Shown here: piece by piece, positions 36,816 to 44,671 of the stretch
How positions within the stretch are numbered: the first letter of the stretch is position 1
Layout: each line of letters begins with the position of its first letter
NCBI RefSeq assembly: GCF_013409205.1
Contig: NZ_JACCAE010000001.1
Span: 1,984,001-2,048,000 of the forward strand
Length of the DNA: 64,000 bases
Direction of reading: 5' to 3'
Source: Janibacter cremeus
GTDB lineage: Bacteria; Actinomycetota; Actinomycetes; Actinomycetales; Dermatophilaceae
Notes under the pieces: generated by a model
What the model was told of the DNA's origin: nothing
The model's database searches: none
The model's input: the letters and a program-made list of their open reading frames with translations, nothing else
Made by a program: the position numbers and the translations under genes

Positions 36816-39806
36816 GTGAAACGACTGTCCAGAGGAGCTGCATTCAGCGCGGCCCTGGCCATGACGTGCGTACCGCTGACAGCGGTCGCCGCGCCGGCGG
36901 GGCCCTCTGCGGGCCAGACGACGGGCGCGGTCTCGTCGGCCGACCCGAAGGAGCCCGGCTTTGCAGCCGAGGAGAACCGCGCGGACGAGGTCCACGCCAA
37001 GCTGAAGCTCTCGGCCCAGCAGGGCCTGGTCGTCCGCAACCTCGCCGCAGGCCCGGGCGACACCACCACGGTGCGCTACGACCGGACCTACAAGGGCCTG
37101 CGCGTCCTCGGCGGTGACGTGATCGTCACTCGATCGGCATCCGGCGAGATCGTCGACAAGAAGTTCAACGCCAGCGGCACGATCGCGGTCGGGTCGATCG
37201 ACCCGGGGCTCTCGCGCAAGCAGGCCCTCCGCAAGGGCGAGGGCCGTGCAGCGGACGAGGGAATCGCCAAGGGCGAGAGCGAGGACCACGAGAGTGAGCT
37301 CGTCGTCTTCGCCCAGGGCGAGAAGCCGGTGCTGGCCTATGACGTCCTCACCACCGGCGTACAGGAGGACCAGACGCCCAGCCGGCTGCACACGATCGTG
37401 GATGCCTCCTCCGGCGAGGTCCTCGCCTCGTGGGACGAGATCAAGACGGGCACCGGCGAGTCGATGTACGTGGGAAGCGTGGACTTCGAGACGACCGCCT
37501 CGGGTGGCTCGTACGAGATGCGCGACAGCCACGGCAACTACACGACCGACATGAACAACAGCCAGAGCGGCAGCGGCCAGCTGTTCACCGACAATGACGA
37601 CCAGTGGGGCAATGGCTCCGCGAGCAGCGATCAGACCGCCGGTGTGGATGCGCAGTACGGCGCACAGATGACCTACGAGTACTACGAGCAGGTTCACGAC
37701 CGTGCCGGGATCTGGGACAACGGTGAGGGCGCGCGCAGCCGGGTCCACTACGGCAACCAGTACGTCAACGCGTTCTGGGACGGCACCCAGATGACGTACG
37801 GCGACGGCCGGAACAACCAGCACCCGCTCACCTCGCTCGACGTCGCCGCGCACGAGATGACGCACGGCGTCACCGAGGCGACCGCGGGTCTCGTCTACTA
37901 CGGCGACGCCGGCGGCCTCAACGAGTCCACGAGCGACATCTTTGCCGCGGCGATGGAGTTCCACTCGGCCAACTCCGCCGACATCGGTGACTACATGGTC
38001 GGTGAGCAGATCGACATCAACGGCAACGGCACGCCGCTGCGCTACATGGACCAGCCCTCCAAGGACGGCAGCTCCTACGACTGCTACTCCTCAGCCGTCA
38101 GTGACGCCGACCCGCACTACTCGTCGGGCCCGCTGAACCACTGGTTCTTCCTCGCCTCGCAGGGCTCGGGGTCCTCGACCGTCAACGGTGTCGAGTACAA
38201 CAGCCCGACCTGTGACGGCTCGACCGTCGAGGCCGTGGGCCGCGAGGCCGCCGCCGAGGTGTGGTATCGCACCCTGGACACCAAGCTCACCTCCGGCAGC
38301 ACCTACACCGACGCCCGTGACGGCGCGGTCGAGTCCGCCATGGAGCTCTACGGCGACGGATCGACCGAGTGCCACGGCATCCAGGACGCCTTCGACGCCA
38401 TCACCGTTCCCCGGGGTGCGGTCGAGTGCGCACCCCTGGACGGCGGCGGCGACCCGGGTCCGGACCCGGACCCGCAGCCCGGTGCCGTCGACATCCCGCT
38501 GGAAGACGCGCTCGCCCACGTGGACGAGTTCCAGCAGATCGCTGACGACAACGGTGGCAACCGTGCAACGGGGACCACCGGTTACCAGGCCTCCGTGGAC
38601 TACGTCGTCGGACAGCTCGAGGGCGCCGGATACGACGTGCACGTCCAGGAGTTCTCGACGACCTCCGGCACCTCGAAGAACGTCGTCGCCACCCTGCCCG
38701 GTGGCAGCGGCGAGCACGTCGTGATGCTCGGTGCCCACCTCGACAGCGTTGCCCGTGGGGCGGGGATCAACGACAACGGTTCCGGTTCCGCCGGTGCCCT
38801 CGAGATCGCCCTCAACCTCGCCGAGCGCGACGTCGAGCCCACGGCGACGATGAAGTTCGCCTTCTGGGGCGCGGAGGAGCAGGGCCTGCTCGGCTCGACG
38901 CACTACGTGGACAGCTTGGGCCAGCCTGAGATCGAATCCTTCGAGGCGTACGTCAACGCCGACATGATCGGTTCGCCGAACATCGGGTACTTCGTCTATG
39001 ACGACAACCCGAACGGCAACTTCATCCGGGACGACCTCGCCGGTCTCTTCGAGGCCGCCGGTATCGACTCCGACCACGTCGACGTCAACGGTCGCAGCGA
39101 CCACGCCTCGTTCATCGACTCCGGCGTGCCGACCAGCGGTGTCTTCAGCGGCGCCGAGGGCACCAAGTCCAGCGCCCAGGCCAGCAAGTGGGGCGGCACC
39201 GCAGGTCAGGCCTACGACTCCTGCTACCACTCCGCATGCGACGACCGCGGCAACCTCGACGAGGAGGGCATGGACACCCACATGGACGTCCTCGGCTCGC
39301 TCGTCTTCGACTACGCGGACAACTGGGGCGACGACGGCACTGACCCGGACCCGGAGCCGTCCGATGCCGTCACCAACGGTTCCTTCGAGGACGGTGCCAG
39401 CGGGTGGTCGGGTGACACCGGCACGATCAACGACCTCGGGACCGGAGCCCACTCGGGCCAGTACAAGGCCTACCTCGTCGGCTACGGCAGCCGGAAGCAG
39501 GAGGGGATCCGCCAGCAGGTGAGCGTCCCGAAGGGTGGCGAGCTCGCCTTCCACCTGCGGGTGGACACGGACGAGTCCACGTGGTGGGGCGCCTACGACA
39601 CGATGAAGGTCAACGTTCTCGACTCGAGCGGCGACCCGATCGAGACCATGGCCACGTACTCAAACCTGGACGCGTCGAGCAGCTACGCCCAGCACACGCT
39701 CGACATGTCCCGGTACGCGGGGCAGGACGTGACCATCGAGTTCATCGGTCAGGAGGACGTGCGGTACCAGACCTCCTTCCTGGTCGATGACGTCAGCCTG
39801 CAGTGA
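36816..39806 (+). CDS. Secreted bifunctional protease: M4 (thermolysin) fused to M28 aminopeptidase
   Basis: 996 residues. Order: signal peptide (residues 1-27, cut near AVAAPAG), FTP/PepSY-type propeptide (to about 215), M4 catalytic domain, Gly/Pro/Asp linker (about 545), M28 peptidase domain (about 560-840), a second Asp/Pro linker, and a C-terminal beta-sandwich (about 855-996). M4 zinc site: HEMTH at 346-350 with Glu370 in NESTSD. M28: GAHLDSV, NDNGSGSAG, WGAEEQG, NADMIGSPN and SDHASF supply the usual ligands. An endo- plus exopeptidase in one secreted chain is unusual. GTG 36816 follows GAGGAGGAA. Confidence 0.9.
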   Translation: MKRLSRGAAFSAALAMTCVPLTAVAAPAGPSAGQTTGAVSSADPKEPGFAAEENRADEVHAKLKLSAQQGLVVRNLAAGPGDTTTVRYDRTYKGLRVLGGDVIVTRSASGEIVDKKFNASGTIAVGSIDPGLSRKQALRKGEGRAADEGIAKGESEDHESELVVFAQGEKPVLAYDVLTTGVQEDQTPSRLHTIVDASSGEVLASWDEIKTGTGESMYVGSVDFETTASGGSYEMRDSHGNYTTDMNNSQSGSGQLFTDNDDQWGNGSASSDQTAGVDAQYGAQMTYEYYEQVHDRAGIWDNGEGARSRVHYGNQYVNAFWDGTQMTYGDGRNNQHPLTSLDVAAHEMTHGVTEATAGLVYYGDAGGLNESTSDIFAAAMEFHSANSADIGDYMVGEQIDINGNGTPLRYMDQPSKDGSSYDCYSSAVSDADPHYSSGPLNHWFFLASQGSGSSTVNGVEYNSPTCDGSTVEAVGREAAAEVWYRTLDTKLTSGSTYTDARDGAVESAMELYGDGSTECHGIQDAFDAITVPRGAVECAPLDGGGDPGPDPDPQPGAVDIPLEDALAHVDEFQQIADDNGGNRATGTTGYQASVDYVVGQLEGAGYDVHVQEFSTTSGTSKNVVATLPGGSGEHVVMLGAHLDSVARGAGINDNGSGSAGALEIALNLAERDVEPTATMKFAFWGAEEQGLLGSTHYVDSLGQPEIESFEAYVNADMIGSPNIGYFVYDDNPNGNFIRDDLAGLFEAAGIDSDHVDVNGRSDHASFIDSGVPTSGVFSGAEGTKSSAQASKWGGTAGQAYDSCYHSACDDRGNLDEEGMDTHMDVLGSLVFDYADNWGDDGTDPDPEPSDAVTNGSFEDGASGWSGDTGTINDLGTGAHSGQYKAYLVGYGSRKQEGIRQQVSVPKGGELAFHLRVDTDESTWWGAYDTMKVNVLDSSGDPIETMATYSNLDASSSYAQHTLDMSRYAGQDVTIEFIGQEDVRYQTSFLVDDVSLQ

Positions 39807-39844
39807 GGGGTGCTGCCCTGCTGAGGGCCTGATGCCCCGTCCGC

Positions 39845-39897
39845 CGGTGCGCCGGCCGGTCACCTGTTCCACGGACGGTCGACCGGCCGGCGCACCG
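39845..39897 (+). terminator. Strong hairpin after the M4-M28 protease
   Basis: CGGTGCGCCGGCCGGTC (39845-39861) pairs perfectly with GACCGGCCGGCGCACCG (39881-39897), a 17-bp stem with a 19-base loop. It lies 38 bases after the stop and before the convergent CPBP gene. Confidence 0.75.
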
Positions 39898-39964
39898 CAT
39901 GCAGGCTCCCGCGTGGCTTGTCAGCAGTGCGGCCACTGACCTGCAGCAACGCCACGCGCCGTCC

Positions 39965-40507
39965 TCAGAGGGTGATCAGTCCTGCGGTGATGTTCACAAC
40001 GGCATGCAGGAGGGCGCCAGGAACGAACGACCCTGTCTTGTGCCGCAGCCATCCCAGCAGCCATCCCGTGAGGAACTGCACGGGCAGGATCGGCAGCAAC
40101 CGGGCATCAATCAGCAGGAGTGGAAGGTGGGGGAGAAGGAAGACCACGGCTTGCAGGAGATTCCCCCAGAGGAAGCCGATCCGCCGGATCAGTACTCCGG
40201 CCAGGAGCCCACGGAAGAAGACCTCCTCGCTGACGGCACGCAACACCACCCCGATCGCGATGCCGACCGACGTGAACCGAGCGATGGACACACCGGGAGA
40301 CTCGAGCACCCCGGCCGGGATGAGCGCGATGGACAGCCACGCTGTCAGGAGCAACAGCGGCAGCAGTAGCAACGCCCATCCGTAGGTAGCCGCTGAACCC
40401 CTCGAGGCGCCGACCCGCTCCAAGGCGGACGTGAACGTGCGGTCCTTTCCGCGGGACTGCACGACGACGTACACGACGGCAGGCGCGAGGAGGAGGAATT
40501 CCGTCAT
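39965..40507 (-). CDS. CPBP family intramembrane metalloprotease (CAAX-type)
   Basis: 180 residues with about five hydrophobic segments. The three ABI/CPBP motifs are clear: EEVFFRGLLAGVL (Glu-Glu...Arg), a histidine in VVFLLPHLP, and GSFVPGALLHAVVN with the last histidine and asparagine. Such proteases cleave within the membrane and in some bacteria protect against bacteriocins or process peptides; this one has no obvious partner. ATG 40507; a GTG three bases upstream is also possible. Smaller than many family members but complete for the core. Confidence 0.85.
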   Translation of the reverse strand: MTEFLLLAPAVVYVVVQSRGKDRTFTSALERVGASRGSAATYGWALLLLPLLLLTAWLSIALIPAGVLESPGVSIARFTSVGIAIGVVLRAVSEEVFFRGLLAGVLIRRIGFLWGNLLQAVVFLLPHLPLLLIDARLLPILPVQFLTGWLLGWLRHKTGSFVPGALLHAVVNITAGLITL

Positions 40508-40622
40508 CACGGGAGCCTATAGAGCCCCTTTGCAAGAGTTGCGACACCCTGGGCGTGACTGTGGTGCAGGGCTGAGTACCTGTACTGATACTGCCGTGAC
40601 CCTGCTCGCGAGAAGATGGGCC

Positions 40623-41048
40623 ATGAGGACAACTGCCCGCACGCTGAGCGATATCGCGCTCCGGTCGATGGCTCTGATCGGGTTCTACCTCGGCGCGTCG
40701 TGGATCGTCGGTCTCCTTCCCGGCTCCGGTGGGGCCAACATCGGTGCCGGTCTGCTCCTCTTCGTGGTGATCATGGTGCTCTCCGGTCTCGGGGGTCTCT
40801 ACGACGGAAGGCGGGCCGGCTTTCTGCGCACGGTCGTCATCTGGGCCGCGACTTCCGTCATCGTCGCGATGGGGATGGTCGCGTTGATCGACGGTTTCCA
40901 TCCCTTCGACGCCGACATCTTCTGGTCGGACCTGCGCGACATCGGTGCCCTCATGGTGGGACTGGTAGTCATGCCGGCTCTGTTGGGTGGCCTGATCACC
41001 GGGCTGACCCGCGCGGATCGTGAGTACCGCAGTTGCCCTGACCGCTGA
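40623..41048 (+). CDS. Uncharacterised four-TM membrane protein
   Basis: 141 residues from ATG 40623, or 150 from GTG 40596. Four hydrophobic segments lie at about residues 12-30, 42-58, 68-90 and 108-128. A Tyr-Asp-Gly-Arg-Arg loop (GLYDGRRAGF) follows helix 2. I recognise no family. TACTGATACT (40583-40592) resembles a -10 element directly before GTG 40596, so a leaderless transcript from that GTG is possible. Divergent from the CPBP protease. Confidence 0.6.
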   Translation: MRTTARTLSDIALRSMALIGFYLGASWIVGLLPGSGGANIGAGLLLFVVIMVLSGLGGLYDGRRAGFLRTVVIWAATSVIVAMGMVALIDGFHPFDADIFWSDLRDIGALMVGLVVMPALLGGLITGLTRADREYRSCPDR

Positions 41049-41170
41049 CCAGCCGACGCGCGTGAGCGTCCGTGCTGCACTCGGGCCGGCCATCCGGCGT
41101 GGATGAGATGACGTGTCGCGACATGAACGGCACCCTTCTCCGGTCATCTCTCGACACAGATGAGAGAGGC

Positions 41171-41204
41171 TTCATCTCATCCTCATCCCGGTCTCATCCT
41201 TCGC
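41171..41204. promoter_or_regulatory. Three 11-bp direct repeats upstream of DUF4956-VTC
   Basis: TCATC occurs at 41172, 41183 and 41194, exactly 11 bp apart, in the units TTCATCTCATC, CTCATCCCGGT and CTCATCCTTCG. This is the spacing of OmpR/PhoP-type response-regulator sites. The array is about 50 bases upstream of the DUF4956 start. Reverse-complement GATGAGA copies occur further upstream near 41103 and 41160. Confidence 0.6.
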
Positions 41205-41252
41205 TGTCATGGTTTCTCGAATCACGTTGGGGAAATCGAGGGAGAGGTCGTC

Positions 41253-41870
41253 ATGACGAACTTGTTGGCCGCGGTCGTCGCGGATCTGATCGCGATCACT
41301 GTGCTGGTCTACGCGCTGTACTTCCGGCGCCACTTCCGCCGGGACCTGGTGCTGGCCTACATCGCGTTGAACGTCGGCGTACTGGCTGTCACCACTCTGC
41401 TGGCCGGCAGCGATGTCGGGTTGGGACTGGGTCTTGGCCTGTTCGGGATCCTGTCGATCATCCGACTGCGGTCGGACGCGATCACGCAGGAGGAGATCGC
41501 CTACTACTTCATCGCGTTGGCGCTGGGTCTGGTCAACGGGCTGCACCCGGGCGGCGTCTGGCTGGCGCCGACGATGTCGGCCCTGCTCGTCGCCGTGGTG
41601 TACCTCGTCGACCACCCGCGCTTCGCGGCCACCACCCACCGCCAGAACGTCACCCTGGACAGGGCCTACCCCGACCGGGCGGGGCTGCACGGCGCCCTCG
41701 CGACGCTGCTGCAGGCCGAGATCCTGCACACCGTGGTCCTCGATCTGGACCTGGTCCGCGACGTGACCGTGGTCGATGTGCGCTTCCGGACGATGCCGAA
41801 GGGGGACGTGGTCGACGCCCCCTTCGCGCCGATGACCACGTCGCGCTACGCCGACAGCCTGAGCTCATGA
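41253..41870 (+). CDS. DUF4956 membrane protein
   Basis: 205 residues. About four hydrophobic helices occupy the first 115 residues; LFGILSIIRLRSDAITQEEIAYYF is split here as FGILSIIRLRSDAITQEEI, the family signature. A cytosolic C-terminal domain of about 90 residues follows (LDRAYPDRAGLHGALATLLQ onward). DUF4956 is regularly paired with VTC-domain polymerases, and the next gene overlaps its stop by 4 bases. It probably serves as the membrane subunit of a polyphosphate-producing complex (inference). ATG 41253 was chosen after GGGAGAGG. Confidence 0.88.
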   Translation: MTNLLAAVVADLIAITVLVYALYFRRHFRRDLVLAYIALNVGVLAVTTLLAGSDVGLGLGLGLFGILSIIRLRSDAITQEEIAYYFIALALGLVNGLHPGGVWLAPTMSALLVAVVYLVDHPRFAATTHRQNVTLDRAYPDRAGLHGALATLLQAEILHTVVLDLDLVRDVTVVDVRFRTMPKGDVVDAPFAPMTTSRYADSLSS

Positions 41871-42655
41871 CTGCCTCGCGGGCTGCGCTGTGCGACGGCG
41901 TCGCCGAGTTGCCCCCGGTGGGTCTGGACGAAGTTCTCTCGGTTGCCGGGCTGCAGACGAGGACCGATCACAAGTACCTGCTGACTCCGGAGCAGTTCAC
42001 GGCGATGCTCGACGGGCTCGGAGGCGACTTCTCCGTCCTGGAGATGGAGGGACGCCGCCTCTTCGACTACGAGTCGGTCTACTTCGACACACTCGACCTG
42101 GCCCTCTTCCGTGCGCACCGGCAGGGCCGCCGTCGCCGTTACAAGGTGCGCACCCGCACCTACCTCGACTCGCAGGAGACGATGTTCGAGGTGAAGCTCA
42201 AGGGCCATCGTGGGCAGACGGTCAAGCGCCGCACCCCCCACCCGTTGCACGAGAGGCATCACCTCACCCGGGAGGCGACCAGTTTCCTCGCGGAGGTGCT
42301 CGGTGACGAGTACGGCGTGACTCCGCCGGACCTGGTGCAGGCGATGGTCACGACCTACGCCCGCGCCACCCTGGTCAACGTGCACGAGGGCTCCCGCCTG
42401 ACCTGCGACGTGGGACTCGTCTGCGCCGAGGGAGAGACCCGGCAACCCGGGCCGGATCTGGTGCTGGTGGAGTCCAAGAGCGCCAGCGGCGACGCGCCGG
42501 CCGACCGGGAGTTGGCCCGGATGGGGGTGCGCAAGCAGAGCCTGAGCAAGTACTGCATCGGGACGGCCCTGCTGCATCCGCACCTGCCTGCCAACCCCTG
42601 GAACCGGCTGCTGCGGCAGCGGTTCGGCTCGCAGCGTCAACTTCTACCAGCCTGA
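41867..42655 (+). CDS. VTC-domain polyphosphate polymerase
   Basis: 262 residues of the VTC/triphosphate-tunnel fold. Tunnel-lining basic and acidic residues appear in order: RTDHKYLL, ESVYFDTLDL, RRRRYKVRTRTY, FEVKLKG, LVLVESKS and KQSLSKYCIG. In yeast Vtc4 this domain makes polyphosphate from ATP; the bacterial DUF4956-associated versions are presumed to do likewise. Translationally coupled to DUF4956 (ATGA). The 11-bp repeats upstream of the pair point to control by an OmpR-type regulator. Confidence 0.88.
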   Translation: MTASRAALCDGVAELPPVGLDEVLSVAGLQTRTDHKYLLTPEQFTAMLDGLGGDFSVLEMEGRRLFDYESVYFDTLDLALFRAHRQGRRRRYKVRTRTYLDSQETMFEVKLKGHRGQTVKRRTPHPLHERHHLTREATSFLAEVLGDEYGVTPPDLVQAMVTTYARATLVNVHEGSRLTCDVGLVCAEGETRQPGPDLVLVESKSASGDAPADRELARMGVRKQSLSKYCIGTALLHPHLPANPWNRLLRQRFGSQRQLLPA

Positions 42656-42695
42656 GGAACTCGGTTCGCGGTGGCCGAGGGAATCGCCCGTTCGG

Positions 42696-42722
42696 ACCCG
42701 CCGCTTGGGCGGGCCTGTTGTT
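42696..42722 (+). terminator. Intrinsic terminator after the VTC gene
   Basis: CCCGCC-gctt-GGGCGGG is followed by CCTGTTGTT, a stem with a partly U-rich tail, 41 bases after the stop. It also lies at the 3' end of the convergent hexad-repeat gene. Confidence 0.75.
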
Positions 42723-42724
42723 CG

Positions 42725-43054
42725 TCAGCCTCGCGGGTGACGAGTTCCGACCAGGGCGGCCGCGGCGAGGACCGCAACGATCAGTCCCTGGGCGCCTGCC
42801 CAGCCGGCCGCCGGACCGGGGCGTGCCGAGCCCATGACGCTTCCTGCGGCCTTGCTGGACATCATCGATCCCAGGGTGAGGGCCGACATCGCTGACCCCA
42901 CGGACAACGCGCTCGCGGCGCTGCAGAGCGACAGGGCGCTCCCGACCGACCCGATCGACCCCACGCTTCCAACTGACCCGATCGACAGGACCGACCCCCG
43001 GCTGGCGATGCACAGGATCGAATCCGTGGAGGCGATGGACCACTTGGATGACAT
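42725..43054 (-). CDS. Ser/Gly hexad-repeat protein with C-terminal membrane helix
   Basis: 109 residues from ATG 43054. After SKWSIASTDSILCIASRG it runs in six-residue steps: SVLSIG, SVGSVG, SIGSVG, SALSLC, SAASAL, SVGSAM, SALTLG. Position 1 is always Ser and position 4 almost always Ser, with small or aliphatic residues between. It ends with a hydrophobic helix (LIVAVLAAAALVG) and a short basic tail. The periodicity suggests a beta-solenoid-like rod or a self-assembling strand. No family with a known function comes to mind. It converges on the DUF4956-VTC pair. Confidence 0.65.
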   Translation of the reverse strand: MSSKWSIASTDSILCIASRGSVLSIGSVGSVGSIGSVGSALSLCSAASALSVGSAMSALTLGSMMSSKAAGSVMGSARPGPAAGWAGAQGLIVAVLAAAALVGTRHPRG

Positions 43055-43186
43055 GTCGCCAGTATGGCGCGCATCGTGTGGCCGTGGGGTGTCGACGGCC
43101 AGTCGGAGCTTCATCCGGGAGCCATGGAGTAGCCCAGGGCGGTCGCCGAGCGGGCTGCTCGTGGGCTCACGAGCAGCCGGTGAGGG

Positions 43187-44020
43187 TCACTCGGACTTCG
43201 GCACGACGAGCATGTGCCAGGTGATCGGACCGACGATCCCGTCGTCGGGCGGGACGAAGACCGACTGGAGGTTTCTGACCGCCTGCTCTGTCACGGGGCC
43301 GAAGGCGCCGTCCTCCGGGACGGACACCAGCGACTGGACTGCCGCGACAGCGGGCCCGCTGGCCCCGGGGCCGACGGTGACGATCAACGCCGGCCAGTCG
43401 AGCTGTCCCGTCGTCGTGCTGACGTACCGAGCCCGCAGGCCCAGCTGGAACTGGCGCATCGCCTCGCCGGTGGCGGGCCCGTAGTCACCGTCAACGGTGA
43501 GGCCGGCGCCGTGGTGGACGAGCAGGTGCTGCACTGCCCGCACCCGCCAGTTTCCCGCCATCGTCTGGCCGACCTTGGCCAGGGGCCAGAGATCCCGTGG
43601 TGGGGCCGAGACGAAGCTCCACGTCTCCGGCCCCGCAATCCCGTCGTGGGTCAGCCCCCACATCCCCTGGAAACGGCCGACCCGCTCTTGTGTGACCGGG
43701 CCGAAGTCTCCGTCGACCAACAGCAGGGGCTCATCGATCCACGCCGCCAACTGGGTCGCCTGGATTGCCATCACTGCCTCGCCGGAGTCACCGGGTCGGG
43801 CCGGGACGACGACCTGGGCCCACGTGTCCGGGTCGACCTCGCCCGTGGCCGGGAGTCCGACGGTCGCTTGGACGTCGCGGACGGCGGACTCGGTCGCCGG
43901 GCCGAAGATCCCATCTGCGACGATCGCGTGCCCGGCATGCCGCAAGAGGTGCTGTGCCCCGGCGACCAGGCTGGCGCGCGGGTCCCCGGCGCCGAGTGGG
44001 TACCACGGTGTGACGTTCAT
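43187..44020 (-). CDS. Protein with four peptidoglycan-binding (PG_binding_1) repeats
   Basis: 277 residues made almost wholly of four PGB-like modules, recognisable by VADGIFGPATESAVRDVQ, VDGDFGPVTQERVGRFQ, VDGDYGPATGEAMRQFQ and EDGAFGPVTEQAVRNLQ. Each is followed by a Gly-x-x-(Gly/Pro)-x-TW end. There is no visible signal peptide or catalytic domain, so export is doubtful unless non-classical. ATG 44020 follows GGAGG by 6 bases. The modules may bind cell-wall glycan stems or another repeating ligand. Confidence 0.82.
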   Translation of the reverse strand: MNVTPWYPLGAGDPRASLVAGAQHLLRHAGHAIVADGIFGPATESAVRDVQATVGLPATGEVDPDTWAQVVVPARPGDSGEAVMAIQATQLAAWIDEPLLLVDGDFGPVTQERVGRFQGMWGLTHDGIAGPETWSFVSAPPRDLWPLAKVGQTMAGNWRVRAVQHLLVHHGAGLTVDGDYGPATGEAMRQFQLGLRARYVSTTTGQLDWPALIVTVGPGASGPAVAAVQSLVSVPEDGAFGPVTEQAVRNLQSVFVPPDDGIVGPITWHMLVVPKSE

Positions 44021-44404
44021 GACGGTCCTCCGAGCCCGATGGCTGAGCGTTCGCTCCTCGCCGTGTCGAACCAGTCTCCTCCGGTGCGTGCGGGGGGACA
44101 CCCTTGCGGCCGGGGTCTGCGACGAGCGGTAGGCGACCGGGGGCCAGGCGCGGTCATCATCCGCGCCGCGGAATCTGCGGAGATGTAGATTCCCACACGA
44201 TCTGTCCAGATCCTCAGACTTCGGCGTTCCGTAGGAGGCCCGTGTCCCGGGAGATCCAGCCGGACGGGTGCTACGGGACGGACACTGCCATGACGGGGTG
44301 AGACCGCATCATGAGCTGCGGGCTCCCCGTCTGTGGTTCCGCTGCTGGCGATCCTCCGCGATTCATGTCAGTTCCTCAGGCTGCCCAGGCCTGCGCGTCG
44401 GGAG
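44021..44404. other. Region without a convincing gene, start of lower-GC island
   Basis: Contains the promoter side of the PGB-repeat gene. A 20-codon frame (GTG 44242) has a GGAGG only 3 bases before it, which is too close to be convincing. G+C falls towards the right. No RNA gene, repeat or conserved protein fragment was recognised here. Confidence 0.5.
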
Positions 44405-44539
44405 TCAAGGCAGGGTTTCCCAGTACTGCTTGCGCGCTGGCATGGCGTGGATCACCAACTCCTCACCGTCCTCGCTTAAGGCACGGCAGGTCATGGTGTC
44501 CGACGCCCGGACGACCCTTCCACGCCTGGGGGGAGCTGT
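44405..44539 (-). pseudogene. Remnant resembling the C-terminus of a BrnT/DUF4258-type toxin
   Basis: An open stretch of about 44 codons ends in LSEDGEELVIHAMPARKQYW followed by four residues and a stop. Toxins of the BrnT/DUF4258 type often end with a Glu-rich strand and an HAMxxR segment. No start, N-terminal domain or antitoxin partner is present, so this looks like a 5'-truncated relic in the accessory island. The similarity is by eye only. Confidence 0.35.
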
Positions 44540-44595
44540 TCATCGGGGGGACATTCAGGACGTGGTCAGCGACTTTGTCTGTTACACCAAAAACC

Positions 44596-44626
44596 TTGAC
44601 CTGTTTGCGCGGGGCACTCGTACGAT
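44596..44626 (+). promoter_or_regulatory. Candidate sigma-70-type promoter for the secreted-protein gene
   Basis: TTGACC (44596-44601) and TACGAT (44621-44626) are separated by 19 bases, 45 bases before the ATG at 44672. The leader is AT-rich for this genome (GAAACCGAAATCCTTC). Confidence 0.5.
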
Positions 44627-44671
44627 GAAACCGAAATCCTTCACGGAACATCTGCAATACAGGGGAGCACG

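Noticed and set aside
38091..39554. 487-codon frame antisense to the M28 part of the protease
   Set aside because: Shadow of a strongly conserved peptidase; Val/Gly/Asp-rich product without motifs.
44242..44301. 20-codon frame after a GGAGG (VSREIQPDGCYG...)
   Set aside because: The spacing between GGAGG and GTG is only 3 bases, and there is no independent support for a small peptide gene.
44268..44671. Plus-strand open frame ahead of the secreted-protein gene
   Set aside because: Composition is atypical, it has no ribosome-binding site, and it reads through the promoter region of the next gene.
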